NCBI GenBank assembly: GCA_963776565.1
Contig: CAVZNF010000015.1
Coordinates: 186,001 to 250,000 of the forward strand
Source: GMQP-bins7 sp963776565
Lineage (GTDB): Bacteria; Actinomycetota; Thermoleophilia; Gaiellales; Gaiellaceae
DNA: 64,000 bases
Reading direction: 5' to 3'
The position numbers and the translations under genes were made by a program. Shown one piece after another: positions 53,427-62,265 of this stretch. Every line of letters begins with the position of its first letter. Position 1 is the stretch's first letter. The notes below the pieces were generated by a model, which had not been told where the DNA came from, searched no databases, and was given only the letters and a program-made list of their open reading frames with translations.

Positions 53427-56400
53427 ACGCCGGCGAGCAGGCTCTCCGTCTGGGCGCGGTGCCACTCGAAGCCGAGCGCAACGAAGCGCTCGTCCGCGCG
53501 GGCGAGGAGCTCGTCGTCGCGACGAGCGGCGCCGAGCGCGCGAAGCGCGAACGGCTCGACCGTCGTCTCCGCCTGAACGAGGTCGGGCGCTTCCGATTCG
53601 ATGCGGTCATGGCGTCCGAGCGCGACGAGAGCGTCCATCCGCGCGGCGAAGATGCTCGGACCCCATACGAGAGCGCGCTCGACGGGAAGCTCCACCAGCG
53701 CCTCCATCGCCGAGCGGTCGCCGCGGAGGAGGGCGATCCGGATCCTCGGTCCACTCAAGTACGTCTCGTGGCCCTCGCCGGCCAGCCGTGCGGAGTCTCG
53801 CTCGAGCTCGGACGCCCGAGATTCGTCACCGATGCAGAAGTGCGCGACGCTGCACAGCAGGATGTCTCGCGGATTCCGCACGCAGGGAGTGGTGAGGTTG
53901 GCCTCGATGGCGGCGAGCGCCCGATTCGTCTGCGCCGCCAGGCCGTGCCAGTCGCCGAGCGTGTCGGCGAGCTCCAGGTCGAGCGACACTGAGTGAACGC
54001 GATGGTGCGGCGAGAGCCGCTGCGAAAGCTCCGCATGCAGCTCGGCCAGTCGCCGAGCCTCGTCGAAGCGGCAGACCGCAGCAACCGCGGGAGACGCCGA
54101 CTCGTACGCCTCGCAGAGATGATCGGGATCGTCGATCTCCGACAGGAGTGCGAGCCGCTCGCGGCTCGACGCCGCAGCCTCGTGGAAGCGGTGACGGTCG
54201 AACGCTGCCTGCGTTCTTGCTCCGAGCGCGAACGAGCGGAGCTCGACGCTGTCGAGTGCCTCGGCAAGCCTGCTCGCCTCGCGCAGGGTCTCCTCCGAGG
54301 CGCCGCCCCCGAGATTCGCGTTGGCTCGAGCGAGAAGCGCGCGTACTTCTGCTTCCGAGCCGGCCGGCGCCAGCTCGAGCGCCTCCGCCGCCCAGTCCTC
54401 GATGAGCTCCATGTTCAGCCGGATCGACCACATTGCCGAGCGGATCGACGACTGGAACGCCAGGAACGCGAGCGTGTCGGCTTTCTCCGAATCGGAGAGC
54501 GGACCCTCGACCGCGCGTAGGAGAGCGACTCGCATCCCCTCGCCGTCGTACCGCAGCGCATGCGCTTCGCCGATTGCGCGCCAGAGCGTCGCCCGCACGT
54601 ACGCGTCGTCGGTCAGCTCGACCGCCCGAGTGAACAGCTCGACCGCCTCCTCCATCTCGTGCCGACCGCGCGCAAGCCGCCCGGCTCGCGAGAGCCAGTG
54701 CACCGCGCGCTCGCGCACCGTGGCCAAACCTTCTGGATCGCCTGCCCAGACGAGGTCGGCCTCATGCGGATTCGCCGCCTCCGAGTAGTGGTAGTGCGAG
54801 GAGCGGTGCGCGCTCGTCCGCCCCGCCGGAGGCTCGCTCGAGCCACCCGGCGAAGGACGCATGCAGTCGGCCTCTGCGAGCCTTTGGAATCGATCCATAC
54901 GCAACCTCTCGCGTGAGCGCGTGCTTGATGACGAACTCTCGGTCGTCTCCCGCAGTCGCGCGACGCTCGGTCACGAGATCCCGCTCCTCGAGAACCCCGA
55001 AGTCCGGCTCCGCGCCGTCGAGGAGATGCACCACAGGATTGCCCCAGAACACGCGGCCGACGACTGCGCCGGCCTGAAGTGCGGCCTTCGCCAGCGCGGG
55101 GAGGCGGTCGATCCGCGCCGCGAGCACCGCGTGCACGGTGTCCGGCATCGCGAATCCGGCGTCGGCGCGGCCGACCGTCCAGCCGTCCCCGGACTGGACG
55201 AGCGCACCGCTGTCGACGAGCTCGCCAACGAGCTCTTCGAGGAAGAACGGGTTTCCGTCGGCTCGCTCGACGAGGCGGTCGCGCAGATCGTCCGGCAATC
55301 TCGGGAGCTTTTCCTCGAGGAGCTGCGACACGGCCGCGGCGGACAGCGGATCGAGCCAGAGGACTGTCGTGTTGCGCTTCCCGAGCCCCCAGGTCGGCCT
55401 GAGCTCGACGACCTCCGGACGAGCAGTCGCAACGAGCATGACGGGACCTCGAACGTCGGTGGCAAGCCGCTCGAGCAGGTCGAGCAGATCGGGCTCCGCC
55501 CAGTGGATGTCCTCGATGACGACGACCGTCGGACAGGCGGACGAGAGCTCCTCGACGAACGCGACAGCCGCGGCGTGCAGACGCTCGCGCGCGTCGACCG
55601 GATGAATGTCGGGAGCCACGTCGAGCCCGAGGGCGAGCGCGAGGATCTCGCGACCTGCAAGCCGAGCCTCGACCTCCTCGAGCGCCGCGCCCTCGCGCAA
55701 CTCGTAGTGCTCGCGCAGGATCTCGCCGAGCGGGTGGTACGTGATGCCGGTCCCGTACGCCAGACATCTCCCCGTACGGTTGACGGGCGGTGGCTCCTCC
55801 GTCGCGAGCGCCTCCCAGAGCTCGCTCACGAGCGTCGACTTCCCGACGCCAGGCTCACCGACGAGCGTCACCAGGTGCGGCTCGGACTGCGCCGACGCAC
55901 GCCGGTACGTCACGCGGAGAAGCTCGAGCTCGTTGTCGCGGCCGACGAACACGCGGCGGAGCCCCCGACGCCGCGCGGGCGCATGGTGCGAAGCGCGCGT
56001 ACGACGGGAGACGCGACGACACCGTCTGCCTTCCCTTTCGCTTCGACCTCTCTCGGTGCCGCGAACTCGAACGCTTGCGCGACGGCCGCGACGGTGCGCT
56101 CGCCGGCGAGCACCTCGCCCGGCTCCGCTCCCTTCTGGAGCCGATCGGCGACGTTGACGACGTCTCCTGTCACGAAGGACCCTCCCTCGTGCGCGACGCC
56201 GACGACGACGTCTCCGGTGTTCACTCCGATGCGGAGCCCGAGCTCGCCGTCGAAGAGACCCCCCATCCGCTCCTGCATCGCGAGCGCGGCATGCAGCGCG
56301 CGCTCAGCGTGGTCCTCGAGCGCGACAGGAGCGCCGAACACCGCCATCACGGCGTCGCCTGCGAACTTCTCGACGGTCCCGCCCGTCCGCTCGATCTCCT

Positions 56401-56533
56401 CGCGCATCGCGTTGTAGAACGCCTCGAGGCGCACCCGCACGCGCTCCGGATCGCGATCGCCGGCGTACTCGGTCGAGCCGACCAGGTCGGCGAAGAGAAC
56501 GGTGACGAGCTTGCGCTCCTCGCCTGCGCGCAC
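53423..56533 (-). CDS. Class III adenylate/guanylate cyclase - AAA ATPase - TPR regulator (two frame breaks)
   Basis: About 1036 residues in three parts. The cyclase homology domain (about residues 8-180) has TVLFADLVGSTEYAGD, GTVEKFAGDAVMAVFGAP and GVNTGDVVVG. The AAA_16 part (about residues 200-600) has FVGRDNELELLRVTYRRA, LVGEPGVGKSTLVSEL and TVVVIEDIHWAEPDLLDLL. The rest is TPR-like helices (EEAVELFTRAVELTD and so on). Frames change near 55970 (one missing base) and near 54785 (one extra base). This architecture is frequent in actinobacteria; signal and output are unknown. Confidence 0.83.
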
Positions 56534-56565
56534 GGCGGGAGTGTTGCCGAGCGGAGTCGTTCGCG

Positions 56566-57889
56566 CTAGCCGAGAACGACGCCGAGCGCGTCTTCCCAGG
56601 CGCGCAGGCCGTCGTCGAGCTCGGCCTCGGAGGTCGTCAGCGGACAGAGCACGCGGATGCAGTTGCCGTTCACGCCGGCCTTCAGAAGCAGGAGCCCGCG
56701 CTGCAGAGCCTCGTGGATGACCGCCTCTGCCAGCTCCGGAGCTGGCTCCTTGGAGATCGGGTCGCGGACGAGCTCGAGCGCGATCATCGCGCCCAGACCA
56801 CGGACATCGCCGATCTGCGACCAGCGCGACTGCCAGGCGAGCAGGCGCGCGCGCAACGCGTCACCGAGGATCTGCGCCCGCGCGACGAGCTGCTCCTCCT
56901 CGAAGATGTCGAGCACCGCGCACGCCAGCAGCAAGCGCGACGGGATTGCCGATGAACGTGCCGCCGATCGCGCCCGAGTGCGGGTCGTCCATGATCTCGG
57001 CCCGTCCGATGACGCCAGACAACGGCAGGCCACCGGCGATCGACTTCGCCACAATCATGAGATCCGGCTCCACGTCGTAGTGCTCCATCGCGAACATCCG
57101 CGCAGTTCGCCCGAAGCCCGTCTGCACCTCGTCGGCGACGAGGACGATCCCGTTTTCGTCGCAAATCCTGCGCAGGCCCTCGACGAACTCTTCCGGGGCC
57201 GGGATGAACCCTCCCTCCCCCTGTTGCGGCTCGAAGACAATCGCAGCGACGTGATCCGGCGAGACCTGGGTGACGAACATCCGCTCGAGCGCGGCGATCG
57301 CCGCATCGGCTCCGAGCCCGCGATAGAGGTTCGGGTACGGCGCGCGGTACACCTCGGGCGCGAACGGCCCGAGCCCCTCCTTGTACGGGTGGGTCTTGGA
57401 CGTCATGGTGAGCGCCATCCATGTTCGGCCGTGGAACGCGCCTTCGAACGCGATGACGCCCTGGCGTTTCGTGTACAGCCGCGAGAGCTTGACCGCGTTC
57501 TCCACCGCCTCGGCGCCCGCGTTGAAGAAGGCGCCGCGCGTTTCGCCGCTGATCGGCGCCAGCGCGCCGAGCCGTTCGGCGAGCTCGATGTAGCCCTCGT
57601 ACGGAACCACGGTGTAATCCGTGTGCAGGAAGCGGTCGGCCTGCTCGGTGATCGCCGCGACGACGCGGGGATGGTTGTGGCCGACGTTCGCCACGCCGAC
57701 GCCGCCGACGAAATCGACGAACGTGTTGCCGTCGACGTCGGTGATCGTCGATCCGCGGGCGCGATCGGCGACGATCGGCTCGTGAACGATGAGCGGATGC
57801 GCGACGGCACGCTGCTCGCGCGCGAGGATCTCGCGGCTGCGAGGGCCTGGAATCTCCGTCCTGATCTCGATCACGCGGGTCGCCGCCAC
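56566..57889 (-). CDS. Class III aminotransferase, GABA aminotransferase-like (frame broken near 56935)
   Basis: About 441 residues. Motifs: GPRSREILARE near the front, FFNAGAEAVENAVKLSRLYT, AFHGRTWMALTMTSK, FEPQQGEGGFIPAPEEF, LVADEVQTGFGRTARMF (PLP Asp) and VAKSIAGGLPLSG with the Schiff-base Lys. These match 4-aminobutyrate/5-aminovalerate transaminases. One extra G near 56935 breaks the frame; removal gives NPVALAACAVLDIFEEE. It could process aminoaldehyde-derived products from amine oxidation. Start is the GTG at 57889. Confidence 0.86.
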
Positions 57890-57923
57890 GCGCGGCAGCC
57901 TAGATGAAGCATCCTCTTTCGTC

Positions 57924-58514
57924 ATGGACGAGCGACACGTGGCCGACGACCCCCTGGAGCAGCTTCGGACATGGCTCGACGATGCACGCGAGGCGGTCGC
58001 GCAGCCGGATGCGATGACGCTCGCGACAGCCGATCCCGACGGACGGCCCTCCGCGCGCGTCGTGCTCCTCCGAGGGGTCGACGACCGCGGGATCACGTTC
58101 TTCACGAACCGGTCGTCGCGCAAGGGTTCTGAGCTGGAGCACAACCCCCACGCCGCAGCGGTCCTCCACTGGTGGGAGCTCGGACGGCAGGTGCGGATCG
58201 AGGGAGCGGTCGAGCAGACGACGGACGACGAGTCGACGGCGTACTGGCAGTCGCGGCCGCGAGGCAGCCAGCTCGCGGCGTGGGCTTCACCGCAATCGCA
58301 GCGACTCAGCGGGCGTGACGAGCTCGACATCCGCGTCGCCGAGGCGGAGGAGCGATTCGCAGGAGTCGACGTCCCCCTCCCACCGTTCTGGGGCGGTTAC
58401 CGACTCGTCCCTGCGAGCGTCGAGTTCTGGACGCATCGCGACGACAGGCTTCACGACCGCGTCCGCTACCTCCGAGAGCCCGACGGCTGGCGCCGCGAGC
58501 GACTCGCGCCCTGA
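57924..58514 (+). CDS. pdxH: Pyridoxamine 5'-phosphate oxidase
   Basis: 196 residues, FMN split-barrel. Motifs: AMTLATADPDGRPSARVVLL, GITFFTNRSSRKGSEL, AYWQSRPRGSQLAAWAS and the C-terminal FWGGYRLVPASVEFWTHRDD plus DRVRYLREPDGWRRERLAP with the substrate-binding Arg residues. It makes PLP, the cofactor of the divergent aminotransferase. The ATG at 57924 has no clear ribosome-binding site. Confidence 0.93.
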   Translation: MDERHVADDPLEQLRTWLDDAREAVAQPDAMTLATADPDGRPSARVVLLRGVDDRGITFFTNRSSRKGSELEHNPHAAAVLHWWELGRQVRIEGAVEQTTDDESTAYWQSRPRGSQLAAWASPQSQRLSGRDELDIRVAEAEERFAGVDVPLPPFWGGYRLVPASVEFWTHRDDRLHDRVRYLREPDGWRRERLAP

Positions 58515-58517
58515 CGT

Positions 58518-59693
58518 CTAGGGCGGCGCGAGCGCGCCGGTCGTGTACACGCCCTCGGCATTCCAGAGCATGTAGCCCTTGGCGCCGGACACCCGCGCGG
58601 CGTCGATCTGCGCTCTGACCTCGTCAATGCCGTAGGGAACCGTGAAGCTGAAGTCCTGCACCCACGGTACGACGAGCGCGTTCCGGCCACGCAGCGCCAA
58701 CTCGAAGCGTCGGAGAGCACGGGAAACGGTCGCGCCGGGCGCCGTGCTCGGATCCTGCAGCCCGAGCTCGCCCGGTCCGAACAGCGACGGATAGGTCATC
58801 GCGTACACCGTGTCGAGATGCGACGCCATCCGCCTGGGGATCTGGCCGATTCCGAGGTCACGCGCAGCAGACAGCCCGAACACGGCAGCAGAGATACGGA
58901 CGCCGTACGGGTCGAGCCGACGATCCGCGTAGCGCAGGAAGGCCGGGATCGCCTCGCGCTTGCCGAGCGGGCCGCGATTCCCGTAGGACGCTCGATCGAC
59001 GTCCCCGTCGGAGGGGAAGCGGACGTAGTCGAACATGATCTCGTCGAACCCCGCCCGGGCCGCCGCCGCCGCGACGTCGACGTTGTACTTCCAAACGCGC
59101 CTGTCGTACGGGTTCGTCCACCCGAAGCCACCTGCGTCCCTCCAGACCGAGCCGTCGGACCGATGGATCGCGAGATCCGGCCTCGCACGTGAGAGCACTG
59201 GATCCTCGAACGTGACGATGCGCCCGATGAGATAGATCCCGCGCGCATGCACGCGACGCGCGACCTCGCGCGGGGCGTAGTAGTCGCGCACCGCGCCCGA
59301 GGACCTCGCCAAGGGAACCGACGACGGGGCGAAGCCGATCTCTCCGTTCTCGTCCTTCACGTCGACCTCGAGCGCCGTCAAGCCCTCATGCTCCAGATCG
59401 AGGTACTCGTCGAGCTTGCCTGGCAACGATACGAGAGCCGCCGTCACATGGACGCCGCGAAGCTCGATCGGAAGTGTTCGCGGGCCTCCCGCCGGCGACG
59501 TTGCGAGTGTCGCGAGATCGGCAACCGTCGGCTGTCCGTCGCTCGTCCCGACGAAACGGGCACCGACGCCGAGAGCTGCGAGCGCGACGAGGAACGCCCC
59601 GACCGCGGCGCTGCGCCTCAGGCGCTTCCTCCGCCTTACGGTGGCCCGACGCTCGCGAAAGCGCTCGTTCGGGTCGATGGGTGGGAACAGCAT
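58518..59693 (-). CDS. Putative glycoside hydrolase, DUF4015 family (membrane-anchored or secreted)
   Basis: 391 residues. A basic N-terminus and a helix (about residues 30-48, AVGAFLVALAALGVGARFV) suggest a signal anchor. The catalytic-like domain has LRGVHVTAALVSLPGKLDEY, LTALEVDVKDENGEIGF, FDEIMFDYVRFPSDGD (conserved Asp/Phe-Asp-Tyr of the TIM-barrel family) and MTYPSLFGPGELG. DUF4015 proteins are predicted TIM-barrel glycosidases with unknown substrates. Divergent from dcd. Confidence 0.8.
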   Translation of the reverse strand: MLFPPIDPNERFRERRATVRRRKRLRRSAAVGAFLVALAALGVGARFVGTSDGQPTVADLATLATSPAGGPRTLPIELRGVHVTAALVSLPGKLDEYLDLEHEGLTALEVDVKDENGEIGFAPSSVPLARSSGAVRDYYAPREVARRVHARGIYLIGRIVTFEDPVLSRARPDLAIHRSDGSVWRDAGGFGWTNPYDRRVWKYNVDVAAAAARAGFDEIMFDYVRFPSDGDVDRASYGNRGPLGKREAIPAFLRYADRRLDPYGVRISAAVFGLSAARDLGIGQIPRRMASHLDTVYAMTYPSLFGPGELGLQDPSTAPGATVSRALRRFELALRGRNALVVPWVQDFSFTVPYGIDEVRAQIDAARVSGAKGYMLWNAEGVYTTGALAPP

Positions 59694-59727
59694 CGACACC
59701 GGGGCGTGGACCCTACCGCAGCCCTCG

Positions 59728-59742
59728 TAGAATCGCCGCGTG
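59728..59742 (+). promoter_or_regulatory. Leaderless promoter of dcd
   Basis: TAGAAT at 59728-59733 is followed by 6 nt and the GTG start at 59740. On the other strand TAGGGT (59715-59710) may serve the divergent DUF4015 gene with a very short leader. Confidence 0.55.
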
Positions 59743-60309
59743 GTCCTCTCCGATCGCACCATCCGCCGCCTCCTCGACGAGGGCAGGATTGGCATCGATC
59801 CGTATGCGCCGGAGCTGATGCAGCCGTCGAGCCTCGACGTTCGCGTCGACCGCTACTTCAGAGTGTTCCGCAACTCCCGCTACCCGTACATCGACGTGAA
59901 GGCGAACCAGGAGGACCTCACTGAGCTCGTCGAGGTCGTCGACGACGAGGCGTTCATCCTCCACCCCGGCGAGTTCGTGCTCGGGTCCACGCTCGAGCGC
60001 GTCACGCTCCCCGACGACCTCGTCGCGCGACTTGAAGGGAAGTCGAGTCTCGGGAGGTTGGGTCTGCTCATCCACTCGACCGCGGGGTTCATCGACCCCG
60101 GCTGGGACGGGCACGTGACGCTCGAGCTCTCGAACGTCGCGAATCTCCCGATCACCATCTATCCGCGCATGAAGATCGGCCAGCTGTCATTCGTCCAGCT
60201 CACCGAGCCGGCCGAGCGGCCGTACGGTTCGGAGGGGATCGGATCGAAGTACCAGGGGCAGCGGGGCCCGACACCGAGCCGGTACTGGCAGAACTTCCGG
60301 GAGCCCTGA
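59740..60309 (+). CDS. dcd: dCTP deaminase
   Basis: 189 residues. Motifs: IDPYAPELMQPSSLDVRVDR, FVLGSTLERVTLPDDLVARL, EGKSSLGRLGLLIHSTAGFI, DPGWDGHVTLELSN and the C-terminal GSKYQGQRGPTPSRYWQNF. It deaminates dCTP to dUTP for dTTP synthesis; a bifunctional deaminase-dUTPase form exists in some actinobacteria and cannot be separated by eye. Leaderless GTG start. Confidence 0.95.
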   Translation: MVLSDRTIRRLLDEGRIGIDPYAPELMQPSSLDVRVDRYFRVFRNSRYPYIDVKANQEDLTELVEVVDDEAFILHPGEFVLGSTLERVTLPDDLVARLEGKSSLGRLGLLIHSTAGFIDPGWDGHVTLELSNVANLPITIYPRMKIGQLSFVQLTEPAERPYGSEGIGSKYQGQRGPTPSRYWQNFREP

Positions 60310-60310
60310 G

Positions 60311-60790
60311 CTACTCGGGAGGGCTGCAGTCGGCCGAGTCGCCGTCCTCGGCGAGACGGCCGAGATAGGCACGCAACTCGGACAGCTCGTCGTTGTCGAA
60401 ACGCGCGGTCAGGAACGTCTCGACTTGCGGGACGTGGGTCTGGGAGGCCTCGCGCAGCTTCTCCAGGCCCGTCTCCGTCAGGACTGCGTACACAACGCGC
60501 CGATCCGTTTCGCATGAGCCACGCTCGACAAGACCCGCGCGCTCGAGACCGTCGAGGAGCCGGGTCACCCCCGAGGCGCTCAGCAGTACCTGTTCGGCGA
60601 GGTCGACGCGCCGCATCCGCCGGTCCGGGGCCCAGGCGAGGCGGAGCAGCACGCCGTAGTCCGCAATTGTGAGCCCGTGATCCGCAATCAGCTGGGCGTT
60701 CAGCTGCCGTGTCGTGCTCGCGTATCCGCGCACCAACGCGGTGAACGCCTGGATTCCTAAAGATTGCTCACTCAATACTTGACTAGGCAT
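60311..60790 (-). CDS. MarR-family transcriptional regulator
   Basis: 159 residues. The winged helix is HGLTIADYGVLLRLAWAP, then RVDLAEQVLLSASGVTRLLD and GLERAGLVERGSCETDRRVV (wing with the DxR motif). It is divergent from yceI and an FMN reductase, a common layout for MarR sensors of oxidants or lipophilic stress. ATG 60790 is used; the inverted repeat TCAATACTTGA overlaps its first codons. Confidence 0.87.
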   Translation of the reverse strand: MPSQVLSEQSLGIQAFTALVRGYASTTRQLNAQLIADHGLTIADYGVLLRLAWAPDRRMRRVDLAEQVLLSASGVTRLLDGLERAGLVERGSCETDRRVVYAVLTETGLEKLREASQTHVPQVETFLTARFDNDELSELRAYLGRLAEDGDSADCSPPE

Positions 60791-60807
60791 GTATCTCTCG
60801 CTATATT
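60773..60807 (+). promoter_or_regulatory. yceI promoter with MarR operator
   Basis: TTGACT (60779-60784), a 17 nt spacer and TATATT (60802-60807) form the best sigma-70-type promoter in the window. TCAATACTTGA (60773-60783), an inverted repeat, overlaps the -35, and TACTCAATAGTA lies just downstream at about 60824-60835. Both are plausible MarR sites. Confidence 0.68.
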
Positions 60808-60849
60808 TGTTTGCGTACTCAATAGTAGCGGACACAAAGGAGCGTGTAC

Positions 60850-61401
60850 ATGTCAATCGTCGCAGACTCTCCAGCCACTGTCATTCCCACCGGCACCTGG
60901 TCCATCGATCCCGTGTGGTCGTCTCTCGAGTTCGAGGTCAAGAAGCTCGGGCTCGCAACCGTAAAGGGGCGCGTGCCGGGCTTCTCCGGAACGATCGAGG
61001 GCGGCGAGACGCCCGCGATCTCCGGCACCGTCGACGTCTCGACGATCACGACGTTCGACGAGACCCGTGACGGGCACATTCAGTCACCGGACTTCTTCGA
61101 CACCGAGAGGTATCCGGAGCTCCGCTTCGAGTCGAACTCTGTCGAGACCAGGGGCGACGAGCTCATCGTCGAAGGTGCGCTGACGATCAAGAACGTCACG
61201 AGGCCCGTCGTGCTGAAGGGCAGGTTCGTCGGAGCAGGTCCCGACCCGTATGGAAACGACCGAATCGGCATCGAGCTCGCGGGCACCGTCGACCGCACGG
61301 AGTTCGGGCTGAACTGGAACGCGCCGCTCCCCGGCGGGGGATTCCTCCTGCCGAACGAGGTCGTCCTCAAGGCGAGCCTCGCGGCGGTCAAGGCGGCCTA
61401 A
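60850..61401 (+). CDS. yceI: YceI-family lipid-binding protein
   Basis: 183 residues, lipocalin-like fold of the YceI family: GTWSIDPVWSSLEFEVKKLG, SGTVDVSTITTFDETRDGHI, SPDFFDTERYPELRFESNSV and LTIKNVTRPVVLKGRF. No signal peptide is visible, so it is probably cytoplasmic. YceI proteins bind polyisoprenoid or fatty acid-like ligands and often follow MarR regulators. ATG 60850 follows AAAGGAG by 7 nt. Confidence 0.92.
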   Translation: MSIVADSPATVIPTGTWSIDPVWSSLEFEVKKLGLATVKGRVPGFSGTIEGGETPAISGTVDVSTITTFDETRDGHIQSPDFFDTERYPELRFESNSVETRGDELIVEGALTIKNVTRPVVLKGRFVGAGPDPYGNDRIGIELAGTVDRTEFGLNWNAPLPGGGFLLPNEVVLKASLAAVKAA

Positions 61402-61402
61402 C

Positions 61403-61963
61403 GTGAGGATCCTCGCGATCTCCGGCAGCCTTCGGGCAGGGTCGTACAACACGGCCCTCGCCCGGGCGGCCGCCGAGCTCGCTCCCGACGGGGTCGAGAT
61501 CGAGGTGTACGACGGGCTCGGTCTCGTCCCCCACTACGACGAGGATCTCGACCAGGAGGGCATCGAGACTCCCGCGACCGTCGCGGAGCTCCGGCGCCGC
61601 ATCGACGAGGCCGACGCGCTCCTCCTGGTCACGCCGGAGTACAACGGGTCGACCACGGGAGTCTTGAAGAACGCGATCGACTGGGTCTCCGCACGGCACC
61701 GTGGCAGCTGGCTTCGGAACAAGACCGTCGCCGTCGCCGGCGCGACGACAGGCGAGTACGGGGCGATCTGGGCGCAGCAGGACCTGCGTCGGATCCTCGG
61801 AATCGCCGGTGCCCGCGTCGTCGCCGGTGACTTTCCGCTGCCTCGTGCGTACGAGGCATTCGACGAGTCCGGGACGCTCGCGAGCCCGCTCGTCGCAGAG
61901 CGCCTCCGCAGCCACCTCGCGGCGCTCGTGCACGAGGCGAGCCCGCTCGACGTCGCCGCGTAG
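61403..61963 (+). CDS. NADPH-dependent FMN reductase (azoreductase/quinone reductase type)
   Basis: 186 residues, flavodoxin-like. The FMN phosphate loop is ISGSLRAGSYNTALAR (residue 6 on); VTPEYNGSTTGVLKNAIDWV holds the PEYN motif; AGATTGEYGAIWAQQDLRRI follows. It reduces FMN, quinones or azo dyes with NADPH. Its GTG follows the yceI stop with one base between, so the two form an operon under the MarR protein. Confidence 0.9.
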   Translation: MRILAISGSLRAGSYNTALARAAAELAPDGVEIEVYDGLGLVPHYDEDLDQEGIETPATVAELRRRIDEADALLLVTPEYNGSTTGVLKNAIDWVSARHRGSWLRNKTVAVAGATTGEYGAIWAQQDLRRILGIAGARVVAGDFPLPRAYEAFDESGTLASPLVAERLRSHLAALVHEASPLDVAA

Positions 61964-61969
61964 AACGCC

Positions 61970-61995
61970 GAGGGGCCGCACTACGGCGGCCCCTC
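61970..61995 (+). terminator. Hairpin terminator after the FMN reductase gene
   Basis: GAGGGGCCGC (61970-61979), loop ACTACG, GCGGCCCCTC (61986-61995): a perfect 10 bp GC-rich stem starting 7 nt after the stop codon. No U-tract follows, so it may need Rho or act as a U-less terminator. Confidence 0.7.
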
Positions 61996-62000
61996 GAAAC

Positions 62001-62140
62001 GGATACCAGCGTTGGATTAGTAGAGGCGCTTCCGGCACGTGCCTCCCGAAAGAGACGACGCACAGCGCGAATCGCGAGCCCCCTACGCTGGCTAGGCGGT
62101 TCCCGGTGGTCCCGGGGGCACGCCTCTACCCGCTGGTACC
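62001..62140. ncRNA. Candidate rod-shaped structured RNA in a convergent gap
   Basis: The ends pair: ACCAGCG (62005-62011) with CGCTGGT (62131-62137), TAGAGGCG (62021-62028) with CGCCTCTA (62121-62128), and GTGCC/CCCG (62039-62048) with CGGG/GGCAC (62113-62121). CAGCG/CGCTG and a GCGCGAATCGCG core fill the middle. The result is one long interrupted rod of about 135 nt, reminiscent of 6S-like RNAs, but no known family motif is recognised and the strand is undetermined. The gap 61964-62265 holds no convincing gene. Confidence 0.35.
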
Positions 62141-62184
62141 TCCACTGCCCGTACTGTCATCACTCAAGCCGGACCACCTCCTTT
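62092..62184 (-). other. Strong Shine-Dalgarno with possible tiny ORFs
   Basis: On the minus strand AAAGGAGGTGG (62184-62174) is a near-perfect anti-16S complement. Two tiny frames follow: TTG 62167 to TAG 62126 (13 codons, 9 nt spacing) and ATG 62160 to TAG 62092 (22 codons, MTVRAVEVPAGRGVPPGPPG plus two residues). Either could be a small peptide gene downstream of the O-methyltransferase, or the site could be part of the structured RNA. No family is recognised. Confidence 0.25.
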
Positions 62185-62265
62185 CCGCGGTAATGCCAGC
62201 ATACGCACTGCGAGCGGATGGAGGAAGGGCCGAGATTCGTTCAACGATTCGCGCCGTGTCCGAGG

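Noticed and set aside
62164..62190. GGACCACCTCCTTTC on the + strand, like the 3' end of 16S rRNA
   Set aside because: No further rRNA sequence upstream; it is simply the complement of a strong Shine-Dalgarno on the minus strand.
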